A stretch of DNA of 64,000 nt, taken from positions 11,577,217 to 11,641,216 of the forward strand of contig OZ020246.1 of assembly GCA_963971285.1 (NCBI GenBank), written 5' to 3'. The stretch comes from Astropecten irregularis. Lineage: Eukaryota > Echinodermata > Asteroidea > Paxillosida > Astropectinidae. This document shows, one piece after another, positions 8,419-21,899 of the stretch. The position numbers were made by a program, and so were the translations under genes. The notes under the pieces are model-generated. The model had not been told where the DNA came from, made no database searches, and saw only the letters and a program-made list of their open reading frames with translations. Within the stretch, counting starts at the first letter, position 1; every line of letters starts with the position of its first letter.

Positions 8419-9771
8419 CAGGTCCGGACCTGATAGCCATCGGCCATTTTTCACCAGGTCCGGACCTGATAGCCAGGGGTCCCGGGTGCGAAACCCGAAA
8501 CTTCATAATTTTTTTTCCAGACATTCAAAAATCTAATCTGACATCGGACTCGCTTGAAATATATCAAAATTTGGCTTTATCATCACGGGTCAAAAAGTGG
8601 ATGTTTTCACCAGGTCCGGACCTGATAGCCATCGGCCATTTTTCACCAGGTCCAGACCTGATAGCCAGGGGGTCCCGGGTGCGATATCCGAAACTTCATA
8701 ATTTTTTTTTTCCTGACACTAAAAAATCGAATCTGACATTGGACTCGCTTGAAATATATCAAAATTTGGCATTATCATCACGGGTCAAAAAGTGGATATT
8801 TTCACCAGGTCCGAACCTGATAGCCATCGGCCAATTTTCACCAGGTCCAGACCTGATAGCCAGGGGTCCCGGGTGCGAAACCCGAAACTTCATAATTTTT
8901 TTTCCAGACATTCAAAAATCTAATCTGACATCGGACTCGCTTGAAATATATCAAAATTTGGCTTTATCATCACGGGTCAAAAAGTGGATGTTTTCACCAG
9001 GTCCGGACCTGATAGCCATCGGCCATTTTTCACCAGGTCCAGACCTGATAGCCAGGGGGTCCCGGGTGCGATATCCGAAACTTCATAATTTTTTTTTTCC
9101 TGACACTAAAAAATCGAATCTGACATTGGACTCGCTTGAAATATATCAAAATTTGGCATTATCATCACGGGTCAAAAAGTGGATATTTTCACCAGGTCCG
9201 GACCTGAAAGCCATCGGCCAATTTTCACCAGGTCCAGGACCTGATAGCCAGGGGTCCCGGGTGCGAAACCCGAAACTTCATAATTTTTTTTCCGGACATT
9301 AAAGAATCTAATCTAACATCGGACTCGCTTGAAATATATCAAAATTTGGCATTATCATCACAGGTCAAAAAGTAGATGTTTTCACCAGGACGGACCTGAT
9401 AGCCATCGGCCATTTTTCACCAGGTCCGGACCTGATAGCCAGGGGTCCCGGGTGCGAGATCCAAAACTTTATTATTTTTTTTCCAGACATTAAAAAATCT
9501 AATCTTACATCGGACTCGCTTGAAATATATCAAAATTTGGCATTACCTTCATGGGTCAAAAAGTGGATGTTTTCACCAGGTCCGGACCTGATAGCCATCG
9601 GCCATATTTCACCAGGTCCGGACCTGATAGCCAGGGGTCCTGGGTGCGATATCCGAAACTTCATAATTTTTTTTCCTGACACTAAAAAATCTAATCTAAC
9701 ATCGGACTCGCTTGAAATATATCAAAATTTGGCAATATCATCACGGGTCAAAAAGTGGATGTTTTCACCAG

Positions 9772-10014
9772 GGGCCAATTTCATGAAACTGTTTTAAAAG
9801 CACAAAAATTTGCTAAGCATGACATTTCTGTCTTAATAAAAACAGGGTTAACAACCAAATGTCCACGTGTTTTGTATCACTTGTGATTGTTCTTTGGCTG
9901 TTGTTCGCTGACCATGAATATCAAATGGAATTTTCAATTGCGGTTTGTTTTATTGTGCGAGACATTTTTGTGCTAAGCAACTTTTTGTGCTTAACAGTTT
10001 TATGAAATTGGTCC
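9772..10014. mobile_element. 243 bp MITE in satellite, copy 3
   Basis: Same element and same junction bases, 1596 bp after copy 2. Its right flank matches the monomers right of copy 1 more closely than those right of copy 2. Its left flank has the ordinary GTCAAAAAGTGGATG in place of the ATACTGG variant of copies 1 and 2, so an unequal exchange has broken the flank close to the element. Confidence 0.85.
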
Positions 10015-13000
10015 CAGGTCCGGACCTGATAGCCATCGGCCATTTTTCACCAGGTCCGGACCTGATAGCCAGGGGTCCCGGGTGCGAAACCCGAAACTTC
10101 ATAATTTTTTTTCCAGACATTCAAAAATCTAATCTGACATCGGACTCGCTTGAAATATATCAAAATTTGGCTTTATCATCACGGGTCAAAAAGTGGATGT
10201 TTTCACCAGGTCCGGACCTGATAGCCATCGACCATTTTTCACCAGGTCCAGACCTGATAGCCAGGGGGTCCCGGGTGCGATATCCGAAACTTCATAATTT
10301 TTTTTTTCCTGACACTAAAAAATCGAATCTGACATTGGACTCGCTTGAAATATATCAAAATTTGGCATTATCATCACGGGTCAAAAAGTGGATATTTTCA
10401 CCAGGTCCGGACCTGATAGCCATCGGCCAATTTTCACCAGGTCCAGACCTGATAGCCAGGGGTCCCGGGTGCGAAACCCGAAACTTCATAATTTTTTTTC
10501 CAGACATTCAAAAATCTAATCTGACATCGGACTCGCTTGAAATATATCAAAATTTGGCTTTATCATCACGGGTCAAAAAGTGGATGTTTTCACCAGGTCC
10601 GGACCTGATAGCCATCGGCCATTTTTCACCAGGTCCAGACCTGATAGCCAGGGGGTCCCGGGTGCGATATCCGAAACTTCATAATTTTTTTTTTCCTGAC
10701 ACTAAAAAATCGAATCTGACATTGGACTCGCTTGAAATATATCAAAATTTGGCATTATCATCACGGGTCAAAAAGTGGATATTTTCACCAGGTCCGGACC
10801 TGATAGCCATCGGCCAATTTTCACCAGGTCCAGTACCTGATAGCCAGGGGTCCCGGGTGCGAAACCCGAAACTTCATAATTTTTTTTCCGGACATTAAAA
10901 AATCTAATCTAACATCGGACTCGCTTGAAATATATCAAAATTTGGCATTATCATCACAGGTCAAAAAGTAGATGTTTTCACCAGGACGGACCTGATAGCC
11001 ATCGGCCATTTTTCACCAGGTCCGGACCTGATAGCCAGGGGTCCCGGGTGCGAGATCCAAAACTTTATTATTTTTTTTCCAGACATTAAAAAATCTAATC
11101 TTACATCGGACTCGCTTGAAATATATCAAAATTTGGCATTACCTTCATGGGTCAAAAAGTGGATGTTTTCACCAGGTCCGGACCTGATAGCCATCGGCCA
11201 TTTTTCACCAGGTCCGGACGTGATAGCCAGGGGTCCCGGGTGCGAAACCCGAAACTTCATAAAAAATTTTTCCAGACATTAAAAAATCTAATCTGACATC
11301 TGACTCGCTTGAAATATATCAAAATTTGGCTTTATCATCACGGGTCAAAAAGTTGATGTTTTCACCAGGACGGACCTGATAGCCATCGGCCATATTTCAC
11401 CAGGTCCGGACCTGATAGCAAGGGGTCCTGGGTGCGATATCCGAAACTTCATAATTTTTTTTCCTGACACTAAAAAATCTAATCTAACATCGGACTCGCT
11501 TGAAATATATCAAAATTTGGCAATATCATCACGGGTCAAAAAGTGGATGTTTTCACCATGTCCGGACCTGATAGCCATAGGCCATTTTTCACCAGGTCCG
11601 GACCTGATAGCCAGGGGTCCCGGGTGCGAAACCCGAAACTTCATAATTTTTTTTCCTGACATTAAAAAATCTAATCTGACATCGGACTCGCTTGAAATAT
11701 ATCAAAATTTGGCAATATCATCACGGGTCAAAAAGTGGATGTTTTCACCAGGTCCGGACCTGATAGCCACCGGCCATTTTTCACCAGGTCCGGACCTGAT
11801 AGCCAGGGGTCCCTGGTGTGAAACCCGAAACTTCATAAATTTTTTTCCAGACATTAAAAAATCTAATCTGACATCAGACTCGCTTGAAATATATCAAAAT
11901 TTGGCATTATCATCACGGGTCAAAAAGTGGATGTTTTCACCAGGTCCGGACCTGATAGCCATCGGCCATTTTTCACCAGGTCCGGACCTGATAGCCATGG
12001 GTCCCGGGTGCGATATCTGAAACTTCATAATTTTTTTTTTCCTGACACTAAAAAATCTAATCTGACATTGGACTCGCTTGAAATATATCAAAATTTGGCA
12101 ATATCATCACGGGTCAAAAAGTGGATGTTTTCACCAGGTCCGGACCTGATAGCCACCGGCCATTTTTTACCAGGTCTGGACCTGATAGCCAGGGGTCCCG
12201 GGTGCGAGATCCAAAACTTCATTATTTTTTTTTCAGACATTAAAAAATCTAATCTGACATCGGACTCGCTTGAAATATATCAAAATTTGGCATTATCATC
12301 ACGGGTCAAAAAGTGGATGTTTTCACCAGGTCCGGACCTAATAGCCACCGGCCATTTTTCACCAGGTCCGGACCTGATAACCAGGGGTCCCGGGTGCGAA
12401 ACCCAAAACTTCATAATTTTTTTTCCGGACATTAAAAAATCTAATCTGACATCGGACTCGCTTGAAATATATCAAAATTTGGCATTATCATCACGGGTCA
12501 AAAAGTAGATGTTTTCACCAGGTCCGGACCTGATAGCCACCGGCCATTTTTCACCAGGTCCGGACCTGATAGCCAGGGGTCCTGGGTGCGAGATCCAAAA
12601 CTTCATTATTTTTTTTCCAGACATTAAAAAATCTAATCTGACATCGGACTCGCTTGAAATATATCAAAATTTGGCTTTATCATCACGGGTCAAAAAGTGG
12701 ATGTTTTCACCAGGACGGACCTGATAGCCATCGGCCATTTTTCACCAGGTCCGGACCTGATAGCCAGGGGGTCCCGGGTGCGATATCCGAAACTTCATAA
12801 TTTTTTTTTTCCTGACACTAAAAAATCTAATCTGACATTGGACTCGCTTGAAATATATCAAAATTTGGCAATATCATCACGGGTCAAAAAGTGGATGTTT
12901 TCACCAGGTCCGGACCTGATAGCCACCGGCCATTTTTCACCAGGTCCGGACCTGATAGCCAGGGGTCCCGGGTGCGAAACCCAAAACTTCATAATTTTTT

Positions 13001-15978
13001 TTCCGGACATTAAAGAATCTAATCTGACATCGGACTCGCTTCAAATATATCAAAATTTGGCATTATCATCACGGGTCAAAAAGTGGATGTTTTCACCAGG
13101 TCCGGACCTGATAGCCATCGGCCAATTTTCACCAGGTCTGGACCTGATAGCCAGGGGTCCCGGGTGCGATATCCGAAACTTCATAATTTTTTTTTTCCTG
13201 ACACTAAAAAATCTAATCTGACATTGGACTCGCTTGAAATATATCAAAATTTGGCATTATCATCACAGGTCAAAAAGTGGATGTTTTCACCAGGTCCGGA
13301 CCTGATAGCCATCGGCCATTTTTCACCAGGTCCGGACCTGATAGCTAGGGGTCCCGGGTGCAAGACCCAAAACTTCATAATTTTTTTTCCAGACATTAAA
13401 AAATCTAATCTGACATTGGACTCGCTTGAAATATATCAAAATTTGGCATTATCATCACGGGTCAAAAAGGGGATGTTTTTACCAGGTCCGGACCCGATAG
13501 CCATCGGCCAATTTTCACCAGGTCCGGACCTGATAGCCAGGGGTCCCGGGTGCGAAACCTGAAACTTCATAATTTTTTTTCCGGACATTAAAAAATCTAA
13601 TCTAACATCGGACTCGCTTGAAATATATCAAAATTTGGCATTATCATCACGGGTCAAAAAGTGGATGTTTTCACCAGGTCCGGACCTGATAGCCATCGGC
13701 CATTTTTCACCAGGTCCGGACCTGATAGCCAGGGGTCCCGGGTGCGAAACCCGAAACTTCATAATTTTTTTTCCGGACATTAAAAAATCTAATCTAACAT
13801 CGGACTCGCTTGAAATATATCAAAATTTGGCATTATCATCACGGGTCAAAAAGTGGATGTTTTCACCAGGTCCGGACCTGATAGCCATCGGCCTTTTTTC
13901 ACCAGGTCCGGACCTGATAGCCAGGGGGGTCCCGGGTGCGAAACCCGAAACTTATAATTTTTTTTTTCCTGACACTAAAAAATCTAATCTGACATCGGCC
14001 TCGCTTGAAATATATCAAAATTTGGCATTATCATCACGGGTCAAAAAGTGGATGTTTTCACCAGGTCCGGACCTGATAGCCACCGGCCATTTTTCACCAG
14101 GTCCGGACCTGATAGCCAGGGGTCCTGGGTGCGAGATCCAAAACTTCATTATTTTTTTTCCAGACATTAAAAAATCTAATCTGACATCGGACTCGCTTGA
14201 AATATATCAAAATTTGGCTTTATCATCACGGGTCAAAAAGTGGATGTTTTCACCAGGACGGACCTGATAGCCATCGGCCATTTTTCACCAGGTCCGGACC
14301 TGATAGCCAGGGGGTCCCGGGTGCGATATCCGAAACTTCATAATTTTTTTTTCCTGACACTAAAAAATCTATTCTGACATTGGACTCGCTTGAAATATAT
14401 CAAATTTTGGCATTATCATCACAGGTCAAAAAGTGGATGTTTTTACCAGGTCCGGACCCGATAGCCATCGGCCAATTTTCACCAGGTCCGGACCTGATAG
14501 CCAGGGGTCCCGGGTGCGAAACCTGAAACTTCATAATTTTTTTTCCGGACATTAAAAAATCTAATCTGACATTGGACTCGCTTGAAATATATCAAAATTT
14601 GGCATTATCATCACGGGTCAAAAAGTGGATGTTTTCACCAGGACGGACCTGATAGCCATCGGCCATTTTTCACCAGGTCCGGACCTGATAGCCAGGGGTC
14701 CCGGGTGCGAAACCCGAAACTTCATAATTTTTTTTCCGGACATTAAAGAATCTAATCTAACATCGGCCTCGCTTGAAATTTTTTTATATCAAAATTTGGC
14801 ATTATCATCACAGGTCAAAAAGTGGATGTTTTCACCAGGTCCGGACCTGATAGCCATCGGCCATTTTTCACCAGATCCGGACCTGATAGCTAGGGGTCCC
14901 GGGTGCAAGACCCAAAACTTCATAATTTTTTTTCCAGACATTAAAAAATCTAATCTGACATTGGACTCGCTTGAAATATATCAAAATTTTGCATTATCAT
15001 CACGGGTCAAAAAGGGGATGTTTTTACCAGGTCCGGACCCGATAGCCATCGGCCAATTTTCACCAGGTCCGGACCTGATAGCCAGGGGTCCCGGGTGCGA
15101 AACCTGAAACTTCATAATTTTTTTTCCGGACATTAAAAAATCTAATCTAACATCGGACTCGCTTGAAATATATCAAAATTTGGCTTTATCATCACGGGTC
15201 AAAAAGTGGATGTTTTCACCAGGTCCGGACCTGATAGCCATCGGCCATTTTTCACCAGGTCCGGACCTGATAGCCAGGGGGTCCCGGGTGCGATATCCGA
15301 AACTTCATAATTTTTTTTTCCTGACACTAAAAAATCTAATCTGACATTGGACTCGCTTGAAATATATCAAAATTTGGCATTATCATCACAGGTCAAAAAG
15401 TGGATGTTTTCACCAGGTCCGGACCTGATAGCCATCGGCCATTTTTCACCAGGTCCGGACCTGATAGCCAGGGGTCCCGGGTGCGAAACCCGAAACTTCA
15501 TAATTTTTTTTCCAGACATTAAAAAATCTAATCTGACATCGGACTCGCTTGAAATATATCAAAATTTGGCATTATCATCACGGGTCAAAAAGTGGATTTT
15601 TCACCAGGTCCGGACCTGATGGCCATCGGCCAATTTTCACCAGGTCCGGACCTGATAGCCAGGGGTCCCGGGTGCGATATCCGAAACTTCATAATTTTTT
15701 TTTTCCTGACACTAAAAAATCTAATCTGACATTGGACTCGCTTGAAATATATCAAAATTTGGCATTATCATCACAGGTCAAAAAGTGGATGTTTTCACCA
15801 GGTCCGGACCTGATAGCCATCGGCCATTTTTCACCAGGTCCGGACCTGATAGCTAGGGGTCCTGGGTGCAAGACCCAAAACTTCATAATTTTTTTTCCAG
15901 ACATTAAAAAATCTAATCTGACATTGGACTCGCTTGAAATATATCAAAATTTTGCATTATCATCACGGGTCAAAAAGG

Positions 15979-16134
15979 GGATGTTTTCACCAGGTCCGGA
16001 CCTGATAGCCAGGGGTCCCGGGTGCGAAACCCGAAACTTCATAATTTTTTTTCCGGACATTAAAAAATCTAATCTAACATCGGACTCGCTTGAAATATAT
16101 CAAAATTTGGCATTATCATCACGGGTCAAAAAGT
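15979..16134. repeat. Single-box monomer (36 bp deletion)
   Basis: This unit has only one palindrome box (15991-16004), which is followed directly by the AGGGGTCCCGGG segment. It measures 156 bp, exactly one 36 bp box spacing shorter than a normal unit. That is the product expected from recombination between the two direct box copies. Confidence 0.85.
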
Positions 16135-19100
16135 GGATGTTTTCACCAGGTCCGGACCTGATAGCCATCGGCCATTTTTCACCAGGTCCGGACCTGATAG
16201 CCAGGGGTCCCGGGTGCGAAACCTGAAACTTCATATTTTTTTTTCCTGACACTAAAAAATCTAATCTGACATTGGACTCGCTTGAAATATATCAAAATTT
16301 GGCATTATCATCACGGGTCAAAAAGGGGATGTTTTTACCAGGTCCGGACCCGATAGCCATCGGCCAATTTTCACCAGGTCCGGACCTGATAGCCAGGGGT
16401 CCCGGGTGCGAAACCTGAAACTTCATAATTTTTTTTCCGGACATTAAAAAATCTAATCTAACATCGGACTCGCTTGAAATATATCAAAATTTGGCTTTAT
16501 CATCACTGGTCAAAAAGTGGATGTTTTCACCAGGTCCGGACCTGATAGCCATCGGCCATTTTTCACCAGGTCCGGACCTGATAGCCAGGGGGTCCCGGGT
16601 GCGATATCCGAAACTTCATAATTTTTTTTTATCCTGACACTAAAAAATCTAATCTGACATTGGACTCGCTTGAAATATATCAAAATTTGGCATTATCATC
16701 ACAGGTCAAAAAGTGGATGTTTTCACCAGGTCCGGACCTGATGGCCATCGGCCAATTTTCACCAGGTCTGGACCTGATAGCCAGGGGTCCCGGGTGCGAT
16801 ATCCGAAACTTCATAATTTTTTTTTTCCTGACACTAAAAAATCTAATCTGACATTGGACTCGCTTGAAATATATCAAAATTTGGCATTATCATCACGGGT
16901 CAAAAAGTGGATTTTTCACCAGGTCCGGACCTGATGGCCATCGGCCAATTTTCACCAGGTCCGGACCTGATAGCCAGGGGTCCTGGGTGCGATATCCGAA
17001 ACTTCATAATTTTTTTTTTCCTGACACTAAAAAATCTAATCTGACATTGGACTCGCTTGAAATATATCAAAATTTGGCATTATCATCACAGGTCAAAAAG
17101 TGGATGTTTTCACCAGGTCCGGACCTGATAGCCATCGGCCATTTTTCACCAGGTCCGGACCTGATAGCTAGGGGTCCTGGGTGCAAGACCCAAAACTTCA
17201 TAATTTTTTTTCCAGACATTAAAAAATCTAATCTGACATTGGACTCGCTTGAAATATATCAAAATTTTGCATTATCATCACGGGTCAAAAAGGGGATGTT
17301 TTTACCAGGTCCGGACCCGATAGCCATCGGCCAATTTTCACCAGGTCCGGACCTGATAGCCAGGGGTCCCGGGTGCGAAACCTGAAACTTCATAATTTTT
17401 TTTCCGGACATTAAAAAATCTAATCTAACATCGGACTCGCTTGAAATATATCAAAATTTGGCATTATCATCACGGGTCAAAAAGTGGATGTTTTCACCAG
17501 GTCCGGACCTGATAGCCATCGGCCAATTTTCACCAGGTCCGGACCTGATAACCAGGGGTCCCGGGTGCGAAACCTGAAACTTCATAATTTTTTTTCCGGA
17601 CATTAAAAAATCTAATCTAACATCGGACTCGCTTGAAATATATCAAAATTTGGCATTATCATCACGGGTCAAAAAGTGGATGTTTTCACCAGGTCCGGAC
17701 CTGATAGCCATCGGCCATTTTTCACCAGGTCCGGACCTGATAGCCAGGGGTCCCGGGTGCGAAACCTGAAACTTCATAATTTTTTTTCCGGACATTAAAA
17801 AATCTAATCTAACATCGGACTCGCTTGAAATATATCAAAATTTGGCTTTATCATCACGGGTCAAAAAGTGGATGTTTTCACCAGGTCCGGACCTGATAGC
17901 CATCGGCCATTTTTCACCAGGTCCGGACCTGATAGCCAGGGGGTCCCGGGTGCGATATCCGAAACTTCATAATTTTTTTTTCCTGACACTAAAAAATCTA
18001 ATCTGACATTGGACTCGCTTGAAATATATCAAAATTTGGCATTATCATCACAGGTCAAAAAGTGGATGTTTTCACCAGGTCCGGACCTGATAGCCATCGG
18101 CCATTTTTCACCAGGTCCGGACCTGATAGCCAGGGGTCCCGGGTGCGAAACCCGAAACTTCATAATTTTTTTTCCAGACATTAAAAAATCTAATCTGACA
18201 TCGGACTCGCTTGAAATATATCAAAATTTGGCATTATCATCACGGGTCAAAAAGTGGATTTTTCACCAGGTCCGGACCTGATGGCCATCGGCCAATTTTC
18301 ACCAGGTCCGGACCTGATAGCCAGGGGTCCCGGGTGCGATATCCGAAACTTCATAATTTTTTTTTCCTGACACTAAAAAATCTAATCTGACATTGGACTC
18401 GCTTGAAATATATCAAAATTTGGCATTATCATCACAGGTCAAAAAGTGGATGTTTTCACCAGGTCCGGACCTGATAGCCATCGGCCATTTTTCACCAGGT
18501 CCGGACCTGATAGCTAGGGGTCCTGGGTGCAAGACCCAAAACTTCATAATTTTTTTTCCAGACATTAAAAAATCTAATCTGACATTGGACTCGCTTGAAA
18601 TATATCAAAATTTTGCATTATCATCACGGGTCAAAAAGGGGATGTTTTTACCAGGTCCGGACCCGATAGCCATCGGCCAATTTTCATCAGGTCCGGACCT
18701 GATAGCCAGGGGTCCCGGGTGCGAAACCTGAAACTTCATAATTTTTTTTCCGGACATTAAAAAATCTAATCTAACATCGGACTCGCTTGAAATATATCAA
18801 AATTTGGCATTATCATCACGGGTCAAAAAGTGGATGTTTTCACCAGGTCCGGACCTGATAGCCATCGGCCATTTTTCACCAGGTCCGGACCTGATAGCCA
18901 GGGGTCCCGGGTGCGAAACCTGAAACTTCATATTTTTTTTTCCTGACACTAAAAAATCTAATCTGACATTGGACTCGCTTGAAATATATCAAAATTTGGC
19001 ATTATCATCACGGGTCAAAAAGGGGATGTTTTTACCAGGTCCGGACCCGATAGCCATCGGCCAATTTTCACCAGGTCCGGACCTGATAGCCAGGGGGTCC

Positions 19101-21899
19101 CAGGTGCGATATCCGAAACTTCATAATTTTTTTTTCCTGACACTAAAAAATCTAATCTGACATTGGACTCGCTTGAAATATATCAAAATTTGGCATTATC
19201 ATCACAGGTCAAAAAGTGGATGTTTTCACCAGGTCCGGACCTGATAGCCATCGGCCATTTGTCACCAGGTCCGGACCTGATAGCCAGGGGTCCCGGGTGC
19301 GAAACCCGAAACTTCATAATTTTTTTTCCAGACATTAAAAAATCTAATCTGACATCGGACTCGCTTGAAATATATCAAAATTTGGCATTATCATCACGGG
19401 TCAAAAAGTGGATTTTTCACCAGGTCCGGACCTGATGGCCATCGGCCAATTTTCACCAGGTCCGGACCTGATAGCCAGGGGTCCCGGGTGCGATATCCGA
19501 AACTTCATAATTTTTTTTTTCCTGACACTAAAAAATCTAATCTGACATTGGACTCGCTTGAAATATATCAAAATTTGGCATTATCATCACAGGTCAAAAA
19601 GTGGATGTTTTCACCAGGTCCGGACCTGATAGCCATCGGCCATTTTTCACCAGGTCCGGACCTGATAGCTAGGGGTCCTGGGTGCAAGACCCAAAACTTC
19701 ATAATTTTTTTTCCAGACATTAAAAAATCTAATCTGACATTGGACTCGCTTGAAATATATCAAAATTTTGCATTATCATCACGGGTCAAAAAGGGGATGT
19801 TTTTACCAGGTCCGGACCCGATAGCCATCGGCCAATTTTCATCAGGTCCGGACCTGATAGCCAGGGGTCCCGGGTGCGAAACCTGAAACTTCATAATTTT
19901 TTTTCCGGACATTAAAAAATCTAATCTAACATCGGACTCGCTTGAAATATATCAAAATTTGGCATTATCATCACGGGTCAAAAAGTGGATGTTTTCACCA
20001 GGTCCGGACCTGATAGCCATCGGCCATTTTTCACCAGGTCCGGACCTGATAGCCAGGGGTCCCGGGTGCGAAACCTGAAACTTCATATTTTTTTTCCTGA
20101 CACTAAAAAATCTAATCTGACATTGGACTCGCTTGAAATATATCAAAATTTGGCATTATCATCACGGGTCAAAAAGGGGATGTTTTTACCAGGTCCGGAC
20201 CCGATAGCCATCGGCCAATTTTCACCAGGTCCGGACCTGATAGCCAGGGGTCCCGGGTGCGAAACCTGAAACTTAATAATTTTTTTTCCGGACATTAAAA
20301 AATCTAATCTAACATCGGACTCGCTTGAAATATATCAAAATTTGGCTTTATCATCACGGGTCAAAAAGTGGATGTTTTCACCAGGTCCGGACCTGATAGC
20401 CATCGGCCATTTTTCACCAGGTCCGGACCTGATAGCCAGGGGGTCCCGGGTGCGATATCCGAAACTTCATAATTTTTTTTTCCTGACACTAAAAAATCTA
20501 ATCTGACATTGGACTCGCTTGAAATATATCAAAATTTGGCATTATCATCACAGGTCAAAAAGTGGATGTTTTCACCAGGTCCGGACCTGATAGCCATCGG
20601 CCATTTTTCACCAGGTCCAGACCTGATAGCCAGGGGTCCCGGGTGCGAAACCCGAAACTTCATAATTTTTTTTCCAGACATTAAAAAATCTAATCTGACA
20701 TCGGACTCGCTTGAAATATATCAAAATTTGGCATTATCATCACGGGTCAAAAAGTGGATTTTTCACCAGGTCCGGACCTGATGGCCATCGGCCAATTTTC
20801 ACCAGGTCCGGACCTGATAGCCAGGGGTCCCGGGTGCGATATCCGAAACTTCATAATTTTTTTTTTCCTGACACTAAAAAATCTAATCTGACATTGGACT
20901 CGCTTGAAATATATCAAAATTTGGCATTATCATCACGGGTCAAAAAGTGGATTTTTCACCAGGTCCGGACCTGATGGCCATCGGCCAATTTTCACCAGAT
21001 CCGGACCTGATAGCCAGGGGTCCCGGGTGCAATATCCGAAACTTCATAATTTTTTTTTCCTGACACTAAAAAATCTAATCTGACATTGGACTCGCTTGAA
21101 ATATATCAAATTTGGCATTATCATCAAGGGTCAAAAAGTGGATGTTTTCACCAGGTCCGGACCTGATAGCCATCGTCCAATTTTCACCAGGTCCGGACCT
21201 GATAGCCAGGGGTCCCGGGTGCGAAACCCGAAACTTCATAATTTTTTTTCCGGACATTAAAAAATCTAATCTGACATTGGACTCGCTTGAAATATATCAA
21301 AATTTGGCATTATCATCACAGGTCAAAAAGTGGATGTTTTCACCAGGTCCGGACCTGATAGCCATCGTCCAATTTTCACCAGGTCCGGACCTGATAGCCA
21401 GGGGTCCCGGGTGCGAAACCCGAAACTTCATAATTTTTTTTCCGGACATTAAAAAATCTAATCTGACATTGGACTCGCTTGAAATATATCAAAATTTGGC
21501 ATTATCATCACGGGTCAAAAAGTGGATTTTTCACCATGTCCGGACCTGATGGCCATCGGCCAATTTTCACCAGATCCGGACCTGATAGCCAGGGGTCCCG
21601 GGTGCAATATCCGAAACTTCATAATTTTTTTTTCCTGACACTAAAAAATCTAATCTGACATTGGACTCGCTTGAAATATATCAAATTTGGCATTATCATC
21701 AAGGGTCAAAAAGTGGATGTTTTCACCAGGTCCGGACCTGATAGCCATCGTCCAATTTTCACCAGGTCCGGACCTGATAGCCAGGGGTCCCGGGTGCGAA
21801 ACCCGAAACTTCATAATTTTTTTTCCGGACATTAAAAAATCTAATCTGACATTGGACTCGCTTGAAATATATCAAAATTTGGCTTTATCATCACGGGTC

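Larger units (their letters stand above)
5811..11713. repeat. MITE-bearing higher-order blocks of array 1 (2365, 1596, ~1940 bp)
   Basis: Block 1 is 5811-8175, block 2 is 8176-9771, and block 3 runs from 9772 to about 11713, where similarity to block 1 (offset 3961 bp) is lost. Blocks 1 and 3 share private variants absent from block 2, such as ATCGACC at about 6267 and 10228, GTCCAGTACCTG at about 6867 and 10828, and GGACGTGATAGCC at about 7256 and 11217. Block 2 is shorter by about four monomers. Confidence 0.85.

Noticed and set aside
5811-10014. The inserted element as an LTR or retroviral fragment
   Set aside because: It is 243 bp with inverted, not direct, ends and a 3 bp flank duplication, which is a DNA transposon signature.
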